In this document: piece after piece, positions 35,295-42,290 of the stretch
Layout of the letters: every line of letters starts with the position of its first letter
Numbering within the stretch: position 1 is the first letter of the stretch
Source of the DNA: Streptomyces phaeoluteigriseus
GTDB taxonomy: Bacteria > Actinomycetota > Actinomycetes > Streptomycetales > Streptomycetaceae
Length of the DNA: 64,000 bases
Assembly: GCF_001896135.2 (NCBI RefSeq)
Contig: NZ_MPOH02000006.1
Coordinates: 62,001-126,000 of the forward strand
Direction: 5' to 3'
Program-made: the position numbers and the translations under genes
Notes under the pieces: generated by a model
Databases searched by the model: none
The model's input: only the letters and a program-made list of their open reading frames with translations
What the model was told of the DNA's origin: nothing

Positions 35295-35716
35295 ATGTCC
35301 GAGCCGCCACTGCCGCCCGAGGCCGTCGCACTGCTGAGCCGTCCCAACCCCTGCGTGATGGCGACCTGCGCGCCGACGGCACCCCCGTGTCCACGCCCAC
35401 CTGGTACGTGTGGGACGAGGGCCGGGTCCTGATCAACCTCGACGAGAGCCGGGTCCGGCTGAAGCACCTGCGCCGCGACCCCCGCGTCACCCTCACCGTC
35501 CTGGACGGCGAGAACTGGTACACCCACGTCACCCTCATCGGCCGCGTGACCGAACTGCGCGACGACGAGGGCCTTGCCGACATCGACCGCATCTCCTCGC
35601 ACTACACCGGCAACCCCTACCCGGACCGGGTGCGGGCCCGCGTCAGCGCCTGGATCGAGGTCGACCGCTGGCACGGCTGGGGCGCGATGAAGGACAGCGA
35701 ACAGCCGTCGCCGTGA
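35295..35716 (+). CDS. PPOX-class (F420- or FMN-binding) oxidoreductase (one-base frameshift)
   Basis: The start MSEPPLPPEAVALLSRPNPC is preceded by GAGGAGG. After VMAT the frame breaks near 35362; adding one C gives TLRADGTPVSTPTWYVWDEG and then LINLDESRVRLKHLRRDPRV, TLTVLDGENWYTHVTLIGRV and a C-terminal DRWHGWGA. This is the split-barrel flavin/F420-binding fold of PPOX-class TIGR-type proteins common in actinobacteria. It follows the dehydrogenase by 59 bp and may be co-transcribed with it. Confidence 0.8.
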
Positions 35717-35729
35717 CGGCACCGGCCCG

Positions 35730-35753
35730 GCCGCACCGTCACGCCGGTGCGGC
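35730..35753. terminator. Candidate bidirectional terminator
   Basis: CCGCACCG (35731-35738) and CGGTGCGG (35745-35752) form an 8-bp stem, extended by one G-C pair, with a 6-base loop, between the convergent PPOX and DUF1272 genes. The stem overlaps the last codons of DUF1272. Confidence 0.5.
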
Positions 35754-35924
35754 GCGGTGGGGCCGGGCCACCAACTCGCCCCCGCAGTTGGGGCAGACGT
35801 CCCCCATGGCCTCGGCGCACGGCACGCAGAAGGTGCACTCGTAGGAACAGATACGGGCGGGCGCGTCGTACGGCAGGGCCGCCGTCGTGCAGCGCTCGCA
35901 GCGGTCGCGCATCTCCAGGGCCAT
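35739..35924 (-). CDS. DUF1272 zinc-ribbon protein
   Basis: A 61-residue protein with four Cys pairs spaced as a zinc ribbon: MALEMRDRCERCTTAALPYD, ARICSYECTFCVPCAEAMGD and VCPNCGGELVARP. This pattern (CxxC, C-x3-CxxCxxC, CxxC) defines DUF1272. Function is unknown; it probably binds one or two zinc ions. GAGGAG upstream of the ATG at 35924 supports the start. Confidence 0.88.
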   Translation of the reverse strand: MALEMRDRCERCTTAALPYDAPARICSYECTFCVPCAEAMGDVCPNCGGELVARPHRAAPA

Positions 35925-36153
35925 GGCCGGGCGCTCCTCGTGGACGGTGTGTGGTCTCGCAGCCCATCCTCGGCACATCCACCGCCCACGGCAGCCGTGC
36001 GGCGGGCCGGAGATCGACACGATCGGGCCATGGCCCCCGGGTCTCTCGGGCGAGGGCTACCTCCACCGCGCGCCGAAGGCCCGCCCGGGATTCTCCGTCA
36101 GCATCCCCGCACGCCTCATCCCCGCACGCCTCCTCGCCGACGGCGAACGCGGT

Positions 36154-36738
36154 TCACCACCCGCGGCCACCGGGCAGGGCCGAGCGTCCCGGCGCCGACA
36201 GGTGCAGCACCTGGAACAGGTCCCCGTCCGCCTCCGGCGTGCCGTGCTCCCACAGCGAGAAGTGCACGGCCTCCCACCGGCTGGTGTCGACGGCCGCCGC
36301 CGCGAGGACCGCCCCGTCCTGCCGCGCCAGCCGCCCGGCCTCCTCCGCCGCCTCCCGCGCCACCTCGGCGTGCACCGCCCCGTCCGGCACCGGCACACGG
36401 TGTCGTACGGCGAACAGGGCCGGGGAACCGGCGGCGACGCCCTCCTCGTACGCCAGGCCCGTCCACTGCCGTACCGCCGGACGCCCGAAGTCGTCGCTCA
36501 GGGCCTGGAAGGGGCCGCCGAACAGGAAGGCGTTCATGCCCTCCGTGGTGTTCCACAGGTAGAACGGCGCGTACTGGCTGACCGGCGATCCGTGCACCCC
36601 GCGCTCGCGCAGCAGGTACGCCTTGACCCCCAGGCCCTGCCAGTCGTCCAGGAAGTGTCCGACGCGGGCCACGCGCGCGCGGACGATCCCGGTGTCGTAG
36701 TCGGCGGGCAGCGTCAGTTCGTACTGCATCGCGTGCAT
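36154..36738 (-). CDS. DUF4865 family protein
   Basis: A 194-residue protein starting MHAMQYELTLPADYDTGIVR, with the family segments DWQGLGVKAYLLRERGVHGS, SQYAPFYLWNTTEGMNAFLF and FSLWEHGTPEADGDLFQVLH. DUF4865 has an alpha/beta ferredoxin-like dimer fold; the biochemical role is unknown. Its start overlaps the end of the TetR gene by 25 bp, so the two are translationally coupled and share the promoter of the regulator. A second ATG at 36729 is possible. Confidence 0.85.
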   Translation of the reverse strand: MHAMQYELTLPADYDTGIVRARVARVGHFLDDWQGLGVKAYLLRERGVHGSPVSQYAPFYLWNTTEGMNAFLFGGPFQALSDDFGRPAVRQWTGLAYEEGVAAGSPALFAVRHRVPVPDGAVHAEVAREAAEEAGRLARQDGAVLAAAAVDTSRWEAVHFSLWEHGTPEADGDLFQVLHLSAPGRSALPGGRGW

Positions 36739-37319
36739 CGGGCTCCTCGGACGGTGGGGTGGTCCTGTGGGTGGAGCAGGGAGAGCAGGCCGCGGACGCC
36801 CGCGTCGAAGGCGGCGGGCGAGCCGGACGCGCGTGCGAGGACGTAGCCGCCCTGCACCGTCGCGAGGACGGTCGCCGCGATCGCCTCGCCGTCCAGCTCC
36901 GGCCCGAACTGACCCTGCTCCTTGCCCTCCTCGACGATCCCGGCGATGCGCTCGCGGATCGCGTCGAGGGTCGCGTCGACCGGCGCGCGCAGCTCGTCGC
37001 TGGCGACGACGTCCGGGTCCATCGTCAGCCGGCCGACCGGGCAGCCGCGCAGCACGTCCCGCTCGCGGCGCAGATAGGCCTCGATGCGCTCGTACGGGGT
37101 TCCGGGCCCGTCGAGCACTGCCTCTGCCGCGGCACGCAGCTCGTCGGCCGTCCGTCGGATCGCCGCCAGGGCGAGGTCCGGCTTCCCCGTGAAGTGGTGG
37201 TACATGCTGCCCTGTCCGGCGCCGGCCCGCTCCAGGATCGCCTTCGGGCTGGTGCCCACGTAACCGCGCTCCCAGAGCAGCTCCCGGGTGGACTCGATCA
37301 GTCGCTCCGCAGTGCTCAC
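36714..37319 (-). CDS. TetR family regulator of the DUF4865 operon
   Basis: A 201-residue TetR/AcrR repressor. The HTH reads GYVGTSPKAILERAGAGQGS followed by MYHHFTGKPDLALAAI; the ligand domain is LmrA/YxaF-like (CPVGRLTMDP). The start is taken as GTG 37319; an in-frame ATG at 37334 (MYSRG) is also possible. A TACAGT -10-like box (37331-37326) lies 6 bases before the GTG. A palindrome overlapping it suggests tight autoregulation. Confidence 0.88.
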   Translation of the reverse strand: MSTAERLIESTRELLWERGYVGTSPKAILERAGAGQGSMYHHFTGKPDLALAAIRRTADELRAAAEAVLDGPGTPYERIEAYLRRERDVLRGCPVGRLTMDPDVVASDELRAPVDATLDAIRERIAGIVEEGKEQGQFGPELDGEAIAATVLATVQGGYVLARASGSPAAFDAGVRGLLSLLHPQDHPTVRGARCTRCSTN

Positions 37320-37325
37320 GCCTCG

Positions 37326-37348
37326 ACTGTACATACTGGTAGTTACAG
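37326..37348 (-). promoter_or_regulatory. TetR operator overlapping its promoter
   Basis: Outer arms CTGTA (37327-37331) and TACAG (37344-37348) with inner TAC/GTA pairs form a 22-bp imperfect palindrome, 16 of 22 positions matching. It covers the -10 box TACAGT of the TetR-DUF4865 operon, the usual place for TetR-type autorepression. Confidence 0.6.
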
Positions 37349-37493
37349 AAGTCGAGCACCGAGGACCGAGCATGCGGGAGCCACCCACGCGTACGCGCGT
37401 ACTCCCCGGGAGGCAGTGGCGCTGCCGCCGCCCTACGACGACCGGGCCCCCCGGCGGGAGTCTCGGGGCAGCACCGGAACACCTATCTGGGAG

Positions 37494-37778
37494 ATGACCG
37501 AGATGCAGACTCTGGCGAACCGGGGCGGTGGTCCCGGCCCGTGGATCCTGTTCCTCCCGCTGATCCGGGCTGCCGTCGTGATCGGCGTCGTGACCCTCCT
37601 GCGCCGCACGGGGTGGTGCGGCCGCAGCGGCCCCTGGGCCGCCGACCCCCGACCGAGCGGCGACTCCCCCCTCGCGGTCCTCGGCTGCCGCTTCGCCTCC
37701 GGCGACATCGACGAGGACGAGTACTGGCGCCGACTCTCCGTCCTGGACGAGCGGTTCGGCCGTGAGGGCGGTGCCTGA
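37494..37778 (+). CDS. SHOCT domain membrane protein
   Basis: A 94-residue protein with a single transmembrane segment (WILFLPLIRAAVVIGVVTLL) followed by a linker and a C-terminal SHOCT motif (LGCRFASGDIDEDEYWRRLS). SHOCT is a short oligomerisation or regulatory helix found at the end of many bacterial membrane proteins. Two in-frame ATGs exist, 37494 and 37503; the second has GGGAG at better spacing. It is divergent from the TetR gene. Confidence 0.82.
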   Translation: MTEMQTLANRGGGPGPWILFLPLIRAAVVIGVVTLLRRTGWCGRSGPWAADPRPSGDSPLAVLGCRFASGDIDEDEYWRRLSVLDERFGREGGA

Positions 37779-37950
37779 CGGGCCTCGTCGCGGGAGTTCT
37801 GGCGGGCCTGCGCCCGGCCCGGTGCCTGCGGGGCACGCCCGGACGTACCGCGGGCCGTCGTGAGGGAGTGGTCCCGGTGGTGAGGGGCGGCCGCCCCGGC
37901 GCCCGGCCCGCTGCATGACTCCGTCGTACGGCAAAGGGGTCACCGCCCGG

Positions 37951-38481
37951 TCAGCCGACGACGGCCGACCGGGCGGGAGCATGTGCGGGGCTGAGGTCGC
38001 CGACCGTCACGACCTCCGGGAAGAGCCGGTCCGCGGCCAGCCGGCGCGGAGGCCGCGCCGCCCGCTCAGGTGCCACGACCGCCGCCGGCAGCGTGAACCA
38101 GACGACCTTGCCGGACTCGCCGTCCGGCCGGGCGCCCCAGTCCTCGCTCACCGCGGCCACCATGGCGAGCCCTCGCCCGCAGGTGGCGAACGAGTCGACC
38201 GCGTCGATGCCGTCGACCTCCGGAAGCCGGGGGTCGTGGTCGCGCACCGAGACCGTGAGCCGGTCGAGGAGCAGTTCCAGCTCCACGGTGCACGTCTTGT
38301 CGGGCTGGGCGTGCAGATGGACGTTGGTCAACAGCTCGGTCACGCCGAGTGCCGCCCGGTCTATGAGGGGATCGAGATGCCAGTAGCGCAGTTGCGCCGA
38401 CACGATTCTGCGGACTTGGCCGATCCGCGACGGCAAAGCTTGGAGCTCTACCGTGCAATGCCTGCTTGGGTTGCTGATCAC
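37951..38481 (-). CDS. Anti-sigma-factor-type ATP-binding protein
   Basis: A 176-residue GHKL ATPase of the SpoIIAB/RsbW type (HATPase_c_2). The N box is ALGVTELLTNVHLHA with the metal-binding Asn, and the G boxes are VRDHDPRLPEV and TCGRGLAMVAAVSEDWG. Streptomyces have dozens of these, acting as anti-sigma factors, kinases of anti-anti-sigma proteins, or phosphatase partners. No partner gene is adjacent, so it is an orphan. The last 35 residues are a non-conserved tail. Confidence 0.87.
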   Translation of the reverse strand: MISNPSRHCTVELQALPSRIGQVRRIVSAQLRYWHLDPLIDRAALGVTELLTNVHLHAQPDKTCTVELELLLDRLTVSVRDHDPRLPEVDGIDAVDSFATCGRGLAMVAAVSEDWGARPDGESGKVVWFTLPAAVVAPERAARPPRRLAADRLFPEVVTVGDLSPAHAPARSAVVG

Positions 38482-38698
38482 GGCTGCGACTCCCCGACTT
38501 GAGTCCGGAAGAACACGGAGTTCGGATCGATCGGAGCAGTACGTCTGCGCTAGGGCGGCCGCCTGCTGACATGGCCGGCGGGCTGGTTCGCAGCGTTATC
38601 GCCGGTAAACCCAGAGTGACGTGAGAACAGCGTGGCCCAGGAGGCAGGAGTGCGCAACTCGCGGTCGCCGTGCGGCCACTCCGGGTCCGTGCGGTTCT

Positions 38699-38730
38699 CC
38701 GCCCCGCGGGACCCGCGGGACCCGGGGCGG
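38699..38730 (-). terminator. Terminator after the small hypothetical gene
   Basis: CCGCCCCG (38699-38706) and CGGGGCGG (38723-38730) form an 8-bp stem; the loop contains a further CGCGGG/CCCGCG pair, so the whole makes a long GC hairpin. It lies 22 bp downstream of the stop of the minus-strand gene ending at 38752. Confidence 0.5.
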
Positions 38731-38751
38731 CTGGGTGCCGCGGCCCGCCCG

Positions 38752-39075
38752 TCAGTCCTTGCGTCCCGCCGCCCTGCGTACGGCCTCGATGAACCGGCGT
38801 GCCGCGGGGGGCCCAGGCTCACCGGGTGCCGGGTCGTGGTCGCCCAGGGTCAGCAGGTAGCGGTTGCCGTTGAGGTCGGCCAGCGCCCGGTCCTCCGGGG
38901 CGAACCAGGGCCGGGAGGCGCGTACCGCCTGCACCGGCGCGCTGTCGATCTCGCTGCCGTAGCTGGTGAGCAACTCAAGCCTGCCGTCGTTGATCCGGAC
39001 CTGTCCGGCCCGGGTGAGCGAGCGCAGTCGCTTCCCGATCCGTACGCCCGTCGCCGTGAACTCCGGCTCCGCCAT
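38752..39075 (-). CDS. Hypothetical protein
   Basis: A 107-residue soluble protein, MAEPEFTATGVRIGKRLRSL and so on, with a beta-rich pattern (GQVRINDGRLELLTSYGSEI, LNGNRYLLTLGDHD) and a helical end (RRFIEAVRRAAGRKD). The composition and alternating hydrophobic pattern resemble a PH-like small domain, but I do not recognise a family. It is divergent from the cysteine desulfhydrase-like gene, 370 bp away. Confidence 0.65.
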   Translation of the reverse strand: MAEPEFTATGVRIGKRLRSLTRAGQVRINDGRLELLTSYGSEIDSAPVQAVRASRPWFAPEDRALADLNGNRYLLTLGDHDPAPGEPGPPAARRFIEAVRRAAGRKD

Positions 39076-39333
39076 CCCCGCCCCCTTGCGCGTGGGTGTG
39101 CCGGCCCATGTTCCTGAGCGGGCCGGAAACCAGCTCGTGATCTCCAGTGTGCGCCCCCTGCGGGGTGCCTTGATCCAGTGCGGATCGTCCCCGTGCGGAA
39201 CCTCCCGTCCCGCCGGGTGCAGTCTGCCCGCGCGGGGCGTGGAGCACCAGTACGCACGACGCCCGGTCCGGGGGCGCCCGGAGCACTCGCGCGAATGCGC
39301 CCCCGTCGGTGTACCCGCCGTCCCCATGGCCTC

Positions 39334-39350
39334 CTTTGGGGCCCTCAAAG
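39334..39350. promoter_or_regulatory. Near-perfect palindrome upstream of cysteine desulfhydrase-like gene
   Basis: CTTTGGGGCCCTCAAAG pairs at 14 of 17 positions (arms CTTTG and CAAAG, core GGGCCC-like). A TATGAT -10-like hexamer follows at 39388-39393, 55 bp before the GTG start. Its position suggests a regulator site; the regulator is unknown. Confidence 0.35.
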
Positions 39351-39447
39351 ATGCGTTTATGCAGGTGAGAAGCGTGTGAAAGCTGCCTATGATCGAGGTG
39401 TCGGCCGCGTGAGGCGCCGCCGGCGCCCCGCACGAAGGAGCCCCGCC

Positions 39448-40572
39448 GTGACCAGCACCCAGCAGACCCGGACCGGCGTGACCCTCGACGTCGACCGCAG
39501 CGATTCCGCCTACCGCCGCTGGCTGAAAGAAGCCGTCCGCAAGGTCCAGGCCGACGCCAACCGCTCCGCCGACACCCACCTGCTGCGCTTCCCGTTGCCC
39601 GAGCGGTGGGGCATCGACCTCTATCTGAAGGACGAGTCGACCCACCCCACCGGCAGCCTCAAGCACCGGCTCGCCCGCTCCCTCTTCCTGTACGCGCTGT
39701 GCAACGGCTGGATCAGGCCGGACCGCCCGGTGATCGAGGCGTCCAGCGGTTCGACGGCCGTCTCCGAGGCCTACTTCGCCAAGCTGATCGGCGTGCCCTT
39801 CATCGCCGTCATGCCCCGCACGACGAGCCCCGAGAAGATCCGCCTGATCCAGTTCCACGGGGGACAGTGCCACTTCGTGGACGACTCACGGAAGATGTAC
39901 GAGGAGTCCGCCCGCCTCGCGACCGACACCGGCGGCCACTACATGGACCAGTTCACCTACGCCGAGCGGGCCACGGACTGGCGCGGCAACAACAACATCG
40001 CCGAATCCATCTTCCGCCAACTGGAGCTGGAGCGCTTCCCGGAGCCCGCGTGGATCGTCGCCACGGCCGGCACCGGCGGCACCTCCGCGACCCTCGCCCG
40101 GTACGTCCACTACACACAGCACGACACCCGCATCTGCGTCGCCGACCCCGAGAACTCCTGCTTCTTCGAGGGCTGGACCACCGGCGATCCGGACGTCACC
40201 TGCGACTGCGGCTCACGGATCGAGGGCATCGGGCGGCCCCGCATGGAGCCCAGCTTCGTGCCCGGCGCCGTCGACCGGATGATGAAGGTCCCGGACGCCG
40301 CCAGCGTGGCCGCCGTCCGCGCCCTGGAGGGCGCCATCGGCCGCAAGGCGGGCGGCTCGACGGGCACCGGCCTGTGGAGCGCCTTGAAGATCGTCGCCGA
40401 GATGGTGGCCGAGGGCCGGCAGGGCAGCGTGGTCACCCTGCTGTGCGACCCCGGCGACCGCTACCTCGACAAGTACTACTCCGACGCCTGGCTCGCCGAA
40501 CAGGGCCTGAACATCGGCCCGTACAGCGCCGCGATCGCCTCCCTGCTGGCGACGGGGGTGTGGACGGACTGA
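39448..40572 (+). CDS. PLP-dependent cysteine synthase family protein, Cds1-like cysteine desulfhydrase
   Basis: A 374-residue fold-type II PLP enzyme. The PLP lysine is in [14 protein letters not shown], the phosphate loop in [17 protein letters not shown], and the substrate loop in [19 protein letters not shown]. Overall order and the [20 protein letters not shown] segment resemble mycobacterial Cds1, an L-cysteine desulfhydrase giving H2S, pyruvate and ammonia, more than CysK. The GTG at 39448 follows GAAGGAG. Length is right. Whether it makes or degrades cysteine cannot be proven from sequence. Confidence 0.82.
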   Translation: MTSTQQTRTGVTLDVDRSDSAYRRWLKEAVRKVQADANRSADTHLLRFPLPERWGIDLYLKDESTHPTGSLKHRLARSLFLYALCNGWIRPDRPVIEASSGSTAVSEAYFAKLIGVPFIAVMPRTTSPEKIRLIQFHGGQCHFVDDSRKMYEESARLATDTGGHYMDQFTYAERATDWRGNNNIAESIFRQLELERFPEPAWIVATAGTGGTSATLARYVHYTQHDTRICVADPENSCFFEGWTTGDPDVTCDCGSRIEGIGRPRMEPSFVPGAVDRMMKVPDAASVAAVRALEGAIGRKAGGSTGTGLWSALKIVAEMVAEGRQGSVVTLLCDPGDRYLDKYYSDAWLAEQGLNIGPYSAAIASLLATGVWTD

Positions 40573-40627
40573 GGGGGCACGACCGATCCGCGTCCGTTCC
40601 GCGCCGGATCCGCTGCCCGGCCGTCTC

Positions 40628-41103
40628 TCACGCCCGCCCGGCGATGCGCCGGTCCAGCAGCGCCACCGCGCCCCGAAAGCTCCGCCCCATGCCCGGCCGG
40701 CCAGCCGCAGCGCACCCCGGAAGGCGGCCGTCCCGTCCGCGGCGAACGTCCACCGCACCCGCGTCCCCGAACCGGCCGGCGCCAGCCGCCACTCCTCGAC
40801 CAGGGCCCGCGTCCCCGGCGCGTTGGTGACGTCGATCCGGTAGGCGTACACCTCGGGTTCCTCCGACAGGAGGACGGATTCGCGGAACCGCGTGCCGCCC
40901 CTGAGCCGTACGTCGCGCCCCGCACCGTCCTCGGTCACCCGAGCGGACGTCACCGCGGGGAACCAGGCGGCCCACCCGGTCACGTCCTCGGCCAGTGCGT
41001 GGAAGACCTGCTCCGGCGCCGCGGCGACCTCCTCCGCGAAGACCAGCCGCACCGGCGCGGTCGTGAGGAAGCCGAGTCCTTCGGGACGCAGACGGTGAGC
41101 CAT
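40628..41103 (-). CDS. SRPBCC (polyketide cyclase-like) protein (one-base frameshift)
   Basis: A START/Bet v1-like protein, about 158 residues: VFAEEVAAAPEQVFHALAED, VTGWAAWFPAVTSARVTEDG, EVYAYRIDVTNAPGTRALVE and TRVRWTFAADGTAAFRG. Near 40700 the frame breaks; adding one base gives MGRSFRGAVALLDRRIAGRA and a stop at 40628, a typical C-terminal helix of this family. Without the correction the frame runs antisense into the neighbouring gene. These proteins bind hydrophobic ligands; the ligand is unknown. Confidence 0.78.
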
Positions 41104-41157
41104 GCCGACAGCTCCTAGGACCGGGAAAACGGGTGCGTCACCCTAACCGGCGTCCCG

Positions 41158-41988
41158 TCAGATGTCTGCACCGTCGGCGGGCTCACCGGCGACTACCAGC
41201 CGCCGCAGATGCTCGGCGATCTCCGCGCGGGCCGCGCCCGGCAGCCCGGCGTCCGTCACCAGCGTGTCGACCTGCTCCAGCGCCGCGAAGGAACTCAGGC
41301 CCACCACACCCCACTTGGTGTGGTCGGCGACCACCACGACCCGGCGCGCCGACTGCACCAGCCGCCGGTTGGTCTCCGCCTCCGCCAGGTTCGGCGTCGA
41401 CAGACCGGCCTCCGCCGATATCCCGTGCACGCCGAGGAACAGCACGTCGAAGTGGAGCGCCGCGATGGCCTGGTCGGCGACCGGCCCCACCAGCGAGTCG
41501 GACGGCGTGCGCACCCCGCCGGTCAGCACGACCGTGGCCGCGCCCTGCCGGGGGCCCGAGGTGCGCTGCGCCACGTGGAAGACGTCGGCCACCCGCACCG
41601 AGTTGGTCACCACCGTCAGATCCGCCACGTCCACCAGCTGATGGGCGAGCGCGTAGGTCGTCGTACCTCCCGACAGCGCGATCGCGCTGCCCGGCGTGAC
41701 CAGCTCCGCCGCGGCCCGCGCGATGTCCTCCTTGGCGCTCAGCTCCAGGCCGGACTTGGCCTCGAAGCCGGGCTCGTGCGTGCTCGCCTCCACGATCGGC
41801 ACCGCACCGCCGTGCACCTTCTCCAGGACACCCTGCCGGGACAGCGCGTCGAGGTCGCGGCGCACCGTCATGTCCGACACGCCGAGCTTGCGGGTCAGCT
41901 CGTTGACCCGGACACCGCCCCGGCGCCGGACCTCGTCCAGGATCAGTGCGCGCCGCTGCTCCGCGAGGAGGTTCTGATTCTCACTCAC
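41158..41988 (-). CDS. DeoR/GlpR family transcriptional regulator
   Basis: A 276-residue DeoR-type repressor. The HTH is VNELTRKLGVSDMTVRRDLD, followed by LEKVHGGAVPI, the sensor domain with IALSGGTTTYALAHQL and the C-terminal VVVVADHTKWGVVGLSSFAA. The DHTKWG motif is typical of the phosphosugar-binding group. GTG at 41988 is in a GTGAGTGAG context. No sugar operon is adjacent, so its targets are elsewhere or only itself. Confidence 0.9.
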   Translation of the reverse strand: MSENQNLLAEQRRALILDEVRRRGGVRVNELTRKLGVSDMTVRRDLDALSRQGVLEKVHGGAVPIVEASTHEPGFEAKSGLELSAKEDIARAAAELVTPGSAIALSGGTTTYALAHQLVDVADLTVVTNSVRVADVFHVAQRTSGPRQGAATVVLTGGVRTPSDSLVGPVADQAIAALHFDVLFLGVHGISAEAGLSTPNLAEAETNRRLVQSARRVVVVADHTKWGVVGLSSFAALEQVDTLVTDAGLPGAARAEIAEHLRRLVVAGEPADGADI

Positions 41989-42290
41989 GACGCTCCGGTC
42001 CTCTCGACTCAAGCCGATCCACTCCGTCCGACACGCCCGCGCACCTGCCACGACATGGACATTCTGCCGGTCGGCGGCGGCGCGGGCGTCCCATCCTCGC
42101 ACGGGCCACCACCGGCCGTGCCACCACCTGCCCGTCGCGCACATGCCACGCCGACGACACCCGACGGTCCCGTTCCTCACACGGAACGGGGGAGATTCGG
42201 TGACAACGGGTGTGCGCACACCGCGCAGCGGCGATCCTGGTGCCGCACGCACACAGAGCGACAGCGCGTCACGGGGGAAGTGGCAGAACA
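41989..42290. other. Intergenic region between DeoR regulator and membrane hydrolase
   Basis: About 300 bp that must hold the divergent promoters of the DeoR gene and the large membrane protein gene. I see no clear -35/-10 pair or palindrome. The stretch GGGGGAAGTGGCAGAACA just before 42291 may serve as ribosome-binding site. Open frames passing through it are antisense or out of frame with the real genes. Confidence 0.4.
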
